From Collinsella aerofaciens (GTDB taxonomy: Bacteria; Actinomycetota; Coriobacteriia; Coriobacteriales; Coriobacteriaceae), in assembly GCF_002736145.1 (NCBI RefSeq), contig NZ_CP024160.1, positions 62,001-126,000 on the forward strand: DNA of 64,000 nucleotides, in the 5' to 3' direction. The translations under genes were made by a program, and so were the position numbers. Below the pieces are notes generated by a model. The model was not told the origin of the DNA and searched no databases. It was given only the letters and a program-made list of their open reading frames with translations. This document shows positions 16,863 through 24,557 of this stretch, piece by piece. Position 1 is the first letter of the stretch. Each line of letters opens with the position of its first letter.

Positions 16863-17558
16863 CTATGCCTGCTGCCAGGTGTCGACGAGCTCCTTAGCTG
16901 CGGCGTGGGGGTCGTCGGCACTGCAGACGGCGCTCACCACAAAGAAGCCATCGACGCCGGTTGCCTTGAGCTGCGGCAGGTCGGCCGTCTTGACGCCGCC
17001 GCCCACCACGATGGGTACGGGGCTTGCCGCGTGGAGTGCGGCCAGGTCCTCAAAGCTCTTGGTGATGATGGAGCCGTCGGCCGCGCGTCCGCAATCGCGC
17101 TTGGTCTCGGTCTCGTGGAGTGGGCCGATGCCCAGGTAATCGACCAGGCTCATGTCGGCGGTCTTGACGTACTCGAGCATTTCCTCGCAACGGGCCGAAA
17201 GACCCACGATGGCATCGGGGCCCAGCAGCTTGCGACAGACCTCGACGGGAATATCGCTCTGACCCACGTGCACGCCGTCGACGGCAATACCCTGCTCGCG
17301 CGCGGCAAGCACACAGTCCAGACGGTCATCGATTAGCAAGGCGACCTGACCGGTTTTGCCAGCCTTTGCGATAGCCTGCGCGGCATCGTCCGTCAGCGCG
17401 ATGATCTCGCGGGCACTTGCCACCTTGGAGCGCACCTGGATGCAGGTAAAGCCGGCGTCGAGTGCCTGGGCCACCACATCGCCCACGGGACGTCCCAGCG
17501 TGTTTTCGGGGCCGAGTACCAGATAGGCCGAGATATCAAGGTTGTCGCGGATGTTCAT
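16863..17558 (-). CDS. thiE: Thiamine phosphate synthase ThiE
   Basis: A 231-residue TIM barrel that joins HMP pyrophosphate to thiazole phosphate to make thiamine phosphate. Seen are FTCIQVRSK (strand 2), LLIDDRLDCVLA, GVHVGQSDIP, GLSARC (matching the GxSxH/C region), DYLGIGPLHETETK (pyrophosphate loop) and PIVVGGGVKTADL. It is the last gene of the thiM operon, and its start overlaps the previous stop by 4 bases (ATGA), indicating translational coupling. Confidence 0.92.
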   Translation of the reverse strand: MNIRDNLDISAYLVLGPENTLGRPVGDVVAQALDAGFTCIQVRSKVASAREIIALTDDAAQAIAKAGKTGQVALLIDDRLDCVLAAREQGIAVDGVHVGQSDIPVEVCRKLLGPDAIVGLSARCEEMLEYVKTADMSLVDYLGIGPLHETETKRDCGRAADGSIITKSFEDLAALHAASPVPIVVGGGVKTADLPQLKATGVDGFFVVSAVCSADDPHAAAKELVDTWQQA

Positions 17559-17896
17559 CGTGCTTCCTCCTGTTTCTTGATCTGTGCTTCCATGCGCTCG
17601 ATTTTGCCGGTCATGGTGTCGGTAAATCCGGGCCGAATATCGGCTTTGAGCACGACTTCGGTGCGGATGCCCTTGCTCGCCAACACAAAGGTCGCGTCGC
17701 GCACGACCTGCATGACCTCGTCCCAGTCGCCCTCGATCTCTGTGAACATCGAGGTGGTGCGGTTGGGAAGGCCGCTCTCGCGAATGACGCGCACGACCTC
17801 GGCGACCTCGGCGGACAGCTCATCGCCGGTGCCGCACGGGGCGATGGCCACGGCGACGAGTGTGTTCATGCCGGCATTGGTTGCGGGCTCGGACAT
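17555..17896 (-). CDS. MTH1187/YkoF-type thiamine-binding protein
   Basis: A 113-residue protein of the MTH1187 (DUF77) family, a ferredoxin-like fold that binds thiamine or its precursors. Diagnostic are LVAVAIAPCGTGDELSAEVAEVV and TEIEGDWDEVMQVVRDA. It sits between thiM and thiE under the TPP riboswitch, which supports a role in thiamine or HMP handling. ATG 17896 is used here; an inner ATG at residue 10 (MNTLVAVAI) is possible. Confidence 0.85.
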   Translation of the reverse strand: MSEPATNAGMNTLVAVAIAPCGTGDELSAEVAEVVRVIRESGLPNRTTSMFTEIEGDWDEVMQVVRDATFVLASKGIRTEVVLKADIRPGFTDTMTGKIERMEAQIKKQEEAR

Positions 17897-17899
17897 GGC

Positions 17900-18739
17900 T
17901 TATGCCTCCTCGAGCTCGAGTTGGTTATCGGCGATGTCTTGGGCGGCCGCGCGGTAGAGCTCATCGATAAAGGCGACCTTAAAGCTTGCCGGGGCATCGG
18001 CGACAGCGGCGGCACGCGTGCCGGCAACGTTGTAGACGGCGGTGCCACAGATGGCTGCCGTAAACGGATCGGCAGCGCAGGCGTACACAGCCAGCACGCC
18101 GCCCTGCGAGCAGCCACAACCGGTGATCTTTGACATGAGCGGGCTGCCGCCGTGGGACTTGGCCACGGTTGTGCCGTCGGTGATTAGGTCGACTTCGCCC
18201 GAGACCACTACGGCGCCGCCAGTGTAGCGGGCGAGCGCCACGGCGGCATCGCGGGCGGCATCGACCGTGTCGGTGGTATCGACACCGCGCACGCGGCTCA
18301 GATCGGCTGCCTCGCCCTCAAGACCCCACAGGCCGGCAAGCGCGATGATCTCGGAGGCGTTGCCGCGCACGATGGCGGGCTTGTACTGCTTGAGCTCGTT
18401 TACCAGCTGGGTGCGCAGGCTGCCGATGCCCAGGCCCACCGGGTCGAGCACCCAGGGCTTGCCGGCGTCGTGTGCCGCCTTGGCCGCGCGGGGAATCGTC
18501 TGCTCGTAGATGGGGAAGAGCGTGCCCATGTTGAGATAGATGGCACCTCCGCCGGCAACGAGTGCCTCGCCCTCGTCGGGCAGATAGACCATGGCGGCCG
18601 ATCCGCCCACGGCGAGCTGTGCGTTGGCGACAAAGTCGATCGTCACCGTGTTGGTGATGGAACCGGCCATCGGATTGGTGGCGCGAATCTCCTCCACGGC
18701 CTTGACCACGTTTTGCTTAAGCTGTTCCGAATCAATCAC
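17900..18739 (-). CDS. thiM: Hydroxyethylthiazole kinase ThiM
   Basis: A 279-residue ribokinase-fold enzyme that phosphorylates hydroxyethylthiazole for thiamine salvage. Seen are SITNTVTIDFVANAQLAVGGS, PWVLDPVGLG, IVRGNASEI and the anion hole KITGCGCSQGG, in which the usual GTGC is GCGC. The start is GTG 18739, eight bases after AAGGAGG; the nearer ATG is out of frame. It is first in an operon with the thiamine-binding protein and ThiE. ThiC and ThiD are not in the window. Confidence 0.92.
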   Translation of the reverse strand: MIDSEQLKQNVVKAVEEIRATNPMAGSITNTVTIDFVANAQLAVGGSAAMVYLPDEGEALVAGGGAIYLNMGTLFPIYEQTIPRAAKAAHDAGKPWVLDPVGLGIGSLRTQLVNELKQYKPAIVRGNASEIIALAGLWGLEGEAADLSRVRGVDTTDTVDAARDAAVALARYTGGAVVVSGEVDLITDGTTVAKSHGGSPLMSKITGCGCSQGGVLAVYACAADPFTAAICGTAVYNVAGTRAAAVADAPASFKVAFIDELYRAAAQDIADNQLELEEA

Positions 18740-18760
18740 TGCACATGCCTCCTTGGCATA

Positions 18761-18791
18761 GAAAAGGGGCGCTGTGCATAGACAGCGCCCC
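18761..18791 (-). terminator. Riboswitch expression-platform terminator
   Basis: GGGGCGCTGT, a short loop, ACAGCGCCCC and TTTT lie between the TPP aptamer and the thiM ribosome site on the minus strand. This is the expected position for TPP-induced termination. Confidence 0.85.
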
Positions 18792-18797
18792 TGTAAA

Positions 18798-18897
18798 GGC
18801 GGCATGCTCCCTACGCCAGCATTAACTGACAGGTTCAAAGGATTGGGCCCCATGCCCTCTCAGCCTTGTGGTTTGCACCGCCGGCACTCCCGCATCG
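18798..18897 (-). promoter_or_regulatory. TPP riboswitch (THI element)
   Basis: On the minus strand the conserved THI-box pieces appear in order: GCGGGAGTGC, GGCTGAGAGGGC, CCTTTGAACCTGT and AATGCTGGCGTAGGGAGC. An intrinsic terminator follows directly, then the ribosome site of thiM. Thiamine pyrophosphate should switch off the operon. A -10-like TAGTAT lies at 18912-18917 on the same strand. Confidence 0.95.
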
Positions 18898-18921
18898 AAT
18901 CTGTTGTCCCTATACTAGCGC

Positions 18922-19023
18922 ACCTGCCAAAAAGGGACAGGTTTATTTTGGCAGGTAACAACTGGGACTTTGCGTTTTCCCAGATAAAACCTGCCAAAAT
19001 AAACCTGTCCCTTTTTGGCAGGT
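18922..19023. repeat. Perfect 35-base inverted pair of GGGACAG-type palindromes
   Basis: Two 35-base copies (18922-18956 and 18989-19023) are exact reverse complements of each other, separated by 32 bases. Each copy is itself a palindrome (ACCTGCCAAAA ... TTTTGGCAGGT) with an off-centre GGGACAG. The spacer has its own CTGGGA/TCCCAG stem. This REPIN-like element fills the divergent promoter region between thiM and the HAD gene. A half copy lies at 60179. Confidence 0.9.
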
Positions 19024-19063
19024 CGGTACAATAGATGGGATTAAGAATGACCGAGGGGACCTT

Positions 19064-19972
19064 ATGATCAAACTTGTGCTGACCGATATGGACGATACGC
19101 TGATTCCTGCTGGACACGATGGCGCCAGCGACTGCGCCATCGAGGGCATTCATGCCATGCAGGCGGCGGGCCTGCATTTTGGCCCGGTTTCGGGTCGCCA
19201 GCCGTCCGCGATGAGCTGGATGTTCCGCAATCGCTCCGAGTGCTTCTCGACCGGTGCGTTTTGCAACGGCCAGGTGATGTTTGTCGATGGCGAGGCGGTT
19301 GCCTCGCGCGCAACTGATAACGATGCCCTTATGCGCCTGGCCGACTACCTGGAGCAAGAGACCGACGATACCTATTTGAAGGTCTACCGTCTGGGTGATG
19401 ACTTTTGGGACAACGACGCCTATTGCGTGACAAGCGATCCCGAGCGTGTGCGTCGCGCCATGGAGTCAGGCGGCAACGCGTGGCTCAAGGGCGAAGAGGC
19501 TCCCTGTCGCCCTGTCGTTGACGATGCCCCGGTATACAAGGCGAATATCTGGAGTGCCCGTTCGCGCGAGGAGCTCGCCGAGCTGCGCGAGCGTGTTGCC
19601 GCCGAGGTGCCGGAGCTCTCGCTCGTGTTTCCCAACAACCGCGTGTGCCTGTTCGACGTTCTTCCGACCGGCTGGGACAAGGGCTGTGCTGCGCTGGAGC
19701 TGGCGCGCGCTTTGGGCCTGACGCCCGACGAGGTGGCCGTATTCGGCGATTCCGATAACGATTTGCCCATGATCGATGCCGTTCCCAATTCCGTTGCAGT
19801 CGCCAATGCCAACGAGGCCGTCACGGCTGCCGCGCGCTGGCATATCGGCGCTGCGGCAGATGATGCGGTTGCCGGGGCTCTGCATCAGATTGCCGCCTGC
19901 GCCGCGACGGGGGAGATGCCGTCGTTTATGCGTCAGATGGACGCGACGGGTTTCGACGTCACGAACGTCTAG
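19064..19972 (+). CDS. HAD-superfamily Cof-type phosphatase
   Basis: A 302-residue phosphatase. LTDMDDTLIP has the nucleophile Asp (DxDxT), SGRQPSA is motif II, and GDSDNDLPMIDAVPNSVAVANA is motif IV with the C2-cap pattern of the Cof/YidA group. The substrate is probably a sugar phosphate or flavin-type phosphate and cannot be assigned. A GAGGGGAC site precedes ATG 19064, and TACAAT at 19027-19032 is a likely -10 box. Only 10 bases separate it from the LysR gene, so they may be cotranscribed. Confidence 0.85.
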   Translation: MIKLVLTDMDDTLIPAGHDGASDCAIEGIHAMQAAGLHFGPVSGRQPSAMSWMFRNRSECFSTGAFCNGQVMFVDGEAVASRATDNDALMRLADYLEQETDDTYLKVYRLGDDFWDNDAYCVTSDPERVRRAMESGGNAWLKGEEAPCRPVVDDAPVYKANIWSARSREELAELRERVAAEVPELSLVFPNNRVCLFDVLPTGWDKGCAALELARALGLTPDEVAVFGDSDNDLPMIDAVPNSVAVANANEAVTAAARWHIGAAADDAVAGALHQIAACAATGEMPSFMRQMDATGFDVTNV

Positions 19973-19982
19973 GGAGAAAGCC

Positions 19983-20879
19983 ATGAAGCTCCAGCAGCTC
20001 AGATATGTCGTCAAAGTTGCCGAATGCGGCAGCATCACCGAGGCCTCGCGCCGGCTCTTTGTGTCGCAGCCTTCGATTACCGCGTCAATTCGCGATCTCG
20101 AAAACGAGATGGGTGTACACATCTTTGAGCGCACCAACAAGGGCGTCATTGTGTCCGAGGAAGGCGAGACCTTCTTGGGCTACGCGCGCCAGGTGCTCGA
20201 CCAGGCCGACCTGCTCGAGGGCAAGTACAAGGGCACATCCGAGCAGGTGCCGCACTTTAGCGTGAGCTGCCAGCATTATTCCTTTGCCGTTAACGCGTTT
20301 GTTGACGTGATCCGCGAGTTCGATGCCGCGCGTTACGACTTCACCCTGCGCGAGGAGCAGACTCACGAGATTATCGAGGATGTCGCGCATATGAAAAGCG
20401 AACTGGGCATCCTGTACTTATCCGAGCATAACCGCGAGGTTATCGAGCGCATGCTTGCCGCCAACGAGCTCGTATTCGAGGGGCTCTTCTGCGCCACGCC
20501 GCATGTCTTCGTGTGCGCAGACCATCCACTGGCGGGTCGCTCGAGTGTGACGCTCGAGGACTTGGAAGACTACCCGTTCCTGTCCTATGAGCAGGGCAGC
20601 TACAACTCGTTTTACTATTCCGAGGAGCTGACCTCGACCTTTGAGCGCCGCAAGAATATCCGCGTGCGCGACCGTGCGACGCTGTTCAACCTAGCTATGG
20701 GCCTTAACGGTTACACGGTGTGTTCGGGCGTGATCAGCCATGAACTTAACGGCCCCGGTATTATCTCGATTCCGCTCGATGTAGACGAGTACATGGAGAT
20801 TGGCATCATCACGCGCAAGAACACGACGCTCACGCGCTATGGACAGGCCTATATCGACGCGATCCGTCAGCACATCTAG
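19983..20879 (+). CDS. LysR-family transcriptional regulator
   Basis: A 298-residue LysR protein. The N-terminal winged helix (MKLQQLRYVVKVAECGSITEASRRLFVSQPSITASIRDLE) is typical. The C-terminal half is the effector-binding domain. It lies directly upstream of a MetE-like gene with a 27-base inverted repeat between them, so it probably controls that gene. The start ATG 19983 follows GGGAGAAAG. From context a methionine-cycle effector such as homocysteine is a reasonable guess, not shown by the sequence. Confidence 0.88.
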   Translation: MKLQQLRYVVKVAECGSITEASRRLFVSQPSITASIRDLENEMGVHIFERTNKGVIVSEEGETFLGYARQVLDQADLLEGKYKGTSEQVPHFSVSCQHYSFAVNAFVDVIREFDAARYDFTLREEQTHEIIEDVAHMKSELGILYLSEHNREVIERMLAANELVFEGLFCATPHVFVCADHPLAGRSSVTLEDLEDYPFLSYEQGSYNSFYYSEELTSTFERRKNIRVRDRATLFNLAMGLNGYTVCSGVISHELNGPGIISIPLDVDEYMEIGIITRKNTTLTRYGQAYIDAIRQHI

Positions 20880-20923
20880 ATTGCTGCGTTCTGCACGGGT
20901 CAAATCTCTTTGCGGCAGTCTCA

Positions 20924-20950
20924 TTTGATATAGGAAGCATCTATATCAAA
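20924..20950 (+). promoter_or_regulatory. Inverted repeat TTTGATATA-N9-TATATCAAA, likely LysR site
   Basis: Perfect 9-base arms with a 9-base spacer, 45 bases after the lysR stop and 84 bases before the MetE-like start. It fits the T-N11-A dyad style of LysR boxes. A second perfect 12-base palindrome (ATGAGCGCTCAT) lies at 20982-20993. Confidence 0.55.
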
Positions 20951-21034
20951 CTGTTATAAACGTATATTTTACGATAGCCATATGAGCGCTCATACTCTGT
21001 CCCAGTAAAGCAACCAATGCAAAGGGAGATATCT

Positions 21035-22168
21035 ATGAGCACCTTGATTCAACCGAGCGCGCCGTTTCGCGCCGATATCGTCGGCAGCTTTCTTCGTCCC
21101 CAGGCTGTTAAGGATGCACGTGCCGCCTATGCCGCGGGCACGCTCGACGCCGCCGGCCTTAAGGCCGTCGAGGATGAGGCCATTTGCGATTTGGTGGCCA
21201 AGCAGAAGGCAGCCGGCTTACAGGTAATTACCGATGGCGAATACCGCCGCAGCTACTGGCACCTCGATTTTATGTGGGGCCTTAACGGCATTGAGCGCCG
21301 CACCTCACGCACGGGTTATATGTTCCATGACGAGGAGACGACGGCCGACACCGCTGTGGTTACCGGTCCCATTAGCGGCGAGAACCACCCGTTCGTCGAG
21401 CATTTTAAGTTTGTCAAGGCGCTTGAGGGGGAGGGCCAGGTCGCGCGTCAAACCATTCCGGCGCCGATCCAGACGTTCTCGGAGGTTACGCTCGACCGCT
21501 GCGATGGACAGCAGGAGAGTCTGCGCGCCGTCTACAAGACCGATGAGGAACTTGCCGACGCCATTGCAGCCGCTTATCGCACGGTGATCGCCGACCTGTA
21601 CGCAGCAGGCTGCCGCAACATCCAGTTTGATGACTGCACCTGGGGCATCTACTGCGATACTGATTTTGTCGCCAAAACCGGCATGAGTCCGGTCGACCTG
21701 CAAAAGGTAAGCGAGTTGGGCGTGGCGCTCAACAACGCCGCCATCGAGGACAAGCCCGACGATCTGGTCATCAACACGCATGTATGCCGCGGCAACTATC
21801 ACTCCACGTATGCCTTCGAGGGTGGTTACGATCCCATTGCACCGTACCTGTTTGCGCACGAGGATGTCGACGCGTTCTACCTTGAGTTCGATACGCCGCG
21901 CGCCGGTGGCTTTGAGCCGCTCAAGTATGTTGCTCCCGGCAAGAAGGTCGTGCTGGGCCTGGTGACCACCAAGGCCGCTGAGCTCGAGAACGAGGATGTT
22001 ATTGTCGAGCGCATCCGCGAGGCCGCAAAGTACGTGCCGCTCGAGAACCTGTACCTGTCGCCGCAGTGCGGCTTTGCCAGCTGCGAGATTGGCAACAAGC
22101 TGACTGAGGACGAGCAATGGGCAAAAATCGCGCTGGTTAAGCGCATTGCCGAGCGCGTTTGGAAATAG
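21035..22168 (+). CDS. MetE-like cobalamin-independent methyltransferase (YxjG/YxjH type)
   Basis: A 377-residue enzyme corresponding to the C-terminal catalytic half of MetE. RADIVGSFLRPQAV is the family's N-terminal signature. Zinc ligands appear in NTHVCRGNY (His and Cys) and in SPQCGFAS (Cys). Such short forms move a methyl group to homocysteine or a related thiol; the donor is not certain because the folate-binding N-terminal half of MetE is absent. AAGGGAGAT precedes ATG 21035. Control by the adjacent LysR protein is likely. Confidence 0.85.
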   Translation: MSTLIQPSAPFRADIVGSFLRPQAVKDARAAYAAGTLDAAGLKAVEDEAICDLVAKQKAAGLQVITDGEYRRSYWHLDFMWGLNGIERRTSRTGYMFHDEETTADTAVVTGPISGENHPFVEHFKFVKALEGEGQVARQTIPAPIQTFSEVTLDRCDGQQESLRAVYKTDEELADAIAAAYRTVIADLYAAGCRNIQFDDCTWGIYCDTDFVAKTGMSPVDLQKVSELGVALNNAAIEDKPDDLVINTHVCRGNYHSTYAFEGGYDPIAPYLFAHEDVDAFYLEFDTPRAGGFEPLKYVAPGKKVVLGLVTTKAAELENEDVIVERIREAAKYVPLENLYLSPQCGFASCEIGNKLTEDEQWAKIALVKRIAERVWK

Positions 22169-22290
22169 CGCTAGCGTTTGCAGGTGGCGGCGCGTGCGAG
22201 GTACTGCATATCGCGTACAATGGTTCGGATCGTATCGTTCGGGCAGGTTATCCGATATGCCTGATCGCCCTTCCATTCGAAAGGACTTCC

Positions 22291-23625
22291 ATGTCCCAGT
22301 CTTCGACGCCCGCCGTCACCGATGCCATCTACGATGCATCGTCGCTCGGCCGCCCGCGCATGTTTGTGTTGGGTTTGCAACACATGTTTGCGATGTTCGG
22401 AGCCACGGTGCTCGTGCCCGTGCTCACCGGCCTTTCCGTTTCGGCGACGCTTCTGTTCGCCGGCATCGGCACGCTGCTGTTTCATTTTCTATCGCGCGGT
22501 AAGGTGCCCGCGTTCCTGGGCTCCTCGTTTGCCTTTATCGCGGGTTATGCCGCCATTGCGCCCAACGGCGAGGCCGAGCTTTTGCCCTACGCTTGCCTGG
22601 GCGTAGCTTGTGCCGGCCTGCTCTATCCGGTGCTTGCGGCCCTGTTCCGCGCCTTTGGCGCCAAGCGTGTCATGCGTTTCTTCCCGCCGGTGGTGACTGG
22701 CCCCATCGTCATTTCCATCGGCTTGACCCTGGCAAGCTCTGCCATTGCTAACTGCCAGACCAACTGGTTTGTTGCTGTTATTGCCGTTGCCGTGATCATC
22801 ATCTGCAACATTTGGGGCCGCGGTATGGTCAAGATCGTGCCGATTCTGCTGGGCGTTGTGGTGAGCTATGCCGTTGCGGCGGTGCTGGGCGAGGTTGATT
22901 TTTCGGGGGTTGCCGCCGCGCCGTGGGTCGGTCTACCTGTCGTGTGGGACAACACCGTGTTCGCGCTCTTTGGACCGCAGTTCGATAGCAGTCTTGCCAC
23001 GACGGCCATTATCACCATCATGCCACTGGCCTTTGCGACCATGATCGAGCATATCGGCGATATCTCCGCTATTGGCTCCACCTGCGAGCGCAACTACATT
23101 GCCGACCCCGGCCTGCATCGCACGCTGCTCGGCGATGGTCTCGCCACGATTCTGGCTTCGCTCTTTGGTGCTCCGGCCAACACTACGTATGGCGAGAACA
23201 CCGGTGTGCTTGCCCTGACGCGTGTGTTCGACCCGCGCGTGATTCGCATTGCCGCGTGCTGCGCCATCGTGCTTTCGTTCTGTCCCAAGTTCGCCGCGGT
23301 CATCGCCGCCATGCCGGCATGCGTTATCGGTGGCGTGTCGCTTGTGCTCTACGGCATGATCAGTGCCGTGGGCGTTCGCAACCTTATCGAGAACCAGGTT
23401 GATTTCCAGAACAACCGCAACGTGCTGGTGGCGGCTCTGGTGCTCGTGCTTTCGCTCGGCATTGCCTACAGTACCACCGGTGCCATCGTGCTGGAGCTGG
23501 GCGGCGTGACCATTTCGCTTTCCGGCCTTGCCGTGGGCTCGCTGGTGGGCATTGTGCTCAACGCCATCTTGCCCGGTAATGACTTTGAGTTCGATACTTC
23601 CGAGCTTGAGGAGACTGCTGAATAG
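22291..23625 (+). CDS. NCS2 uracil permease (UraA-like)
   Basis: A 444-residue membrane protein with about 14 helices in the NCS2 arrangement. The signature NTTYGENTGVLALTRV matches the UraA group for uracil uptake by proton symport. FALQHMFAMF-type and EHIGDISAIG (substrate-site Glu in helix 8) segments are present. ATG 22291 follows AAAGGA. TACAAT at 22216-22221 may be its -10 box. A strong bidirectional hairpin follows the stop. Confidence 0.88.
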   Translation: MSQSSTPAVTDAIYDASSLGRPRMFVLGLQHMFAMFGATVLVPVLTGLSVSATLLFAGIGTLLFHFLSRGKVPAFLGSSFAFIAGYAAIAPNGEAELLPYACLGVACAGLLYPVLAALFRAFGAKRVMRFFPPVVTGPIVISIGLTLASSAIANCQTNWFVAVIAVAVIIICNIWGRGMVKIVPILLGVVVSYAVAAVLGEVDFSGVAAAPWVGLPVVWDNTVFALFGPQFDSSLATTAIITIMPLAFATMIEHIGDISAIGSTCERNYIADPGLHRTLLGDGLATILASLFGAPANTTYGENTGVLALTRVFDPRVIRIAACCAIVLSFCPKFAAVIAAMPACVIGGVSLVLYGMISAVGVRNLIENQVDFQNNRNVLVAALVLVLSLGIAYSTTGAIVLELGGVTISLSGLAVGSLVGIVLNAILPGNDFEFDTSELEETAE

Positions 23626-23642
23626 TAGCTGCGTTCAGCCAA

Positions 23643-23690
23643 ATTAAAAATGGCGTCCATGCGTATGTACGCGTGGACGCCATTTTTAAT
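23643..23690. terminator. Bidirectional terminator between uraA-like and esterase genes
   Basis: Perfect 17-base arms (ATTAAAAATGGCGTCCA and complement) with A and T runs at both ends. The esterase stop codon on the minus strand lies inside the right arm. Confidence 0.85.
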
Positions 23691-24351
23691 GCGCCAGTAT
23701 CCAGTGGATGCCGCGTGCCATGCGCAGGTCAGTTTGGGCAAAGTGGTTGCCGGGGTTGAGCTCCAGCGTTGTTGGAATGTCACGCTCGACAAACAGCTCT
23801 TCCATCGCGCGCGTATCGTCGAGTACGTGCCGCATCATGCGGTTGGGCGTCTTGGTTTCCTTTTTACCGAGCGACAGATAGGCGGCGTCGGGCGTAGCTG
23901 TCATCGTGCGCTCGCGCGCGTAGTCGATAAAGCCGGGGAACCACAGCGACCCCGATGCACTCGCTGCGCGCTCAAAGACATCTGTTTGCCAAAGTGCCCA
24001 CAGTGCAAAAAGACCCGCCAACGAGTAGCCGGCAATGCCGCGCCAGGTGGGCGGTTGCGGGAGCGATGATTCGGCCTGGGGGATTATCTGCTTCAACAAC
24101 TCGTCAAGAAAACCAGCGGCCTGTCCGCCAAAGGGCTCGGCATCTCGTATAGTTCCGTCGCATTCCCAGGGGCTCAGCTCGTGATTCCAATCGAGCCCTC
24201 CAATGGCGACAAGGGTGAACGGCGGGCAGTCGAGCTCTCGGCAGCGCTCGTAGACTTCATTACCGTCGCCCATAACCACGGGGAGGTAAATGACGGGCGC
24301 TCCTTCTGTACACTCTGGATAAACGGTTATCTGCTTATGATGCGCTTCCAA
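23686..24351 (-). CDS. Alpha/beta-hydrolase, enterochelin-esterase (Fes/IroE)-like
   Basis: A serine hydrolase of about 221 residues. GIAGYSLAGLFALWALW carries the nucleophile (GYSLAG), ASGSLWFPGF follows the oxyanion region, and ELNPGNHF carries the likely catalytic His. It resembles the IroE/esterase-D group; the substrate is unknown. The start is uncertain. TTG 24351 after GAGAAG gives MEAHHKQITVYP and is my choice. The open frame extends to a GTG at 24471, but that lies inside the neighbouring gene's terminator. Confidence 0.75.
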   Translation of the reverse strand: MEAHHKQITVYPECTEGAPVIYLPVVMGDGNEVYERCRELDCPPFTLVAIGGLDWNHELSPWECDGTIRDAEPFGGQAAGFLDELLKQIIPQAESSLPQPPTWRGIAGYSLAGLFALWALWQTDVFERAASASGSLWFPGFIDYARERTMTATPDAAYLSLGKKETKTPNRMMRHVLDDTRAMEELFVERDIPTTLELNPGNHFAQTDLRMARGIHWILAH

Positions 24352-24463
24352 GGCAGGCTTCTCTCGGTGTTGTGATATTGACAGCCTCAATTGTCGCACG
24401 TCAGCGTATACCGGTTGGGCAGCATCAAGAACATTCGCGCGCGTCGTGCGGGCGCAAACAGGA

Positions 24464-24499
24464 AACGCCACCGCCGGAGGGGAGCTCGGCGGTGGCGTT
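24464..24499 (-). terminator. Terminator of the beta-helix surface protein gene
   Basis: Perfect 13-base arms AACGCCACCGCCG and complement, about 60 bases after the stop on the minus strand, with a short T stretch following. Confidence 0.65.
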
Positions 24500-24557
24500 G
24501 TTAAACGGTGCGCGGACTAGGCGGCTTTAAAAGTGTCGGTTCGTGTATGAAGGGCGT

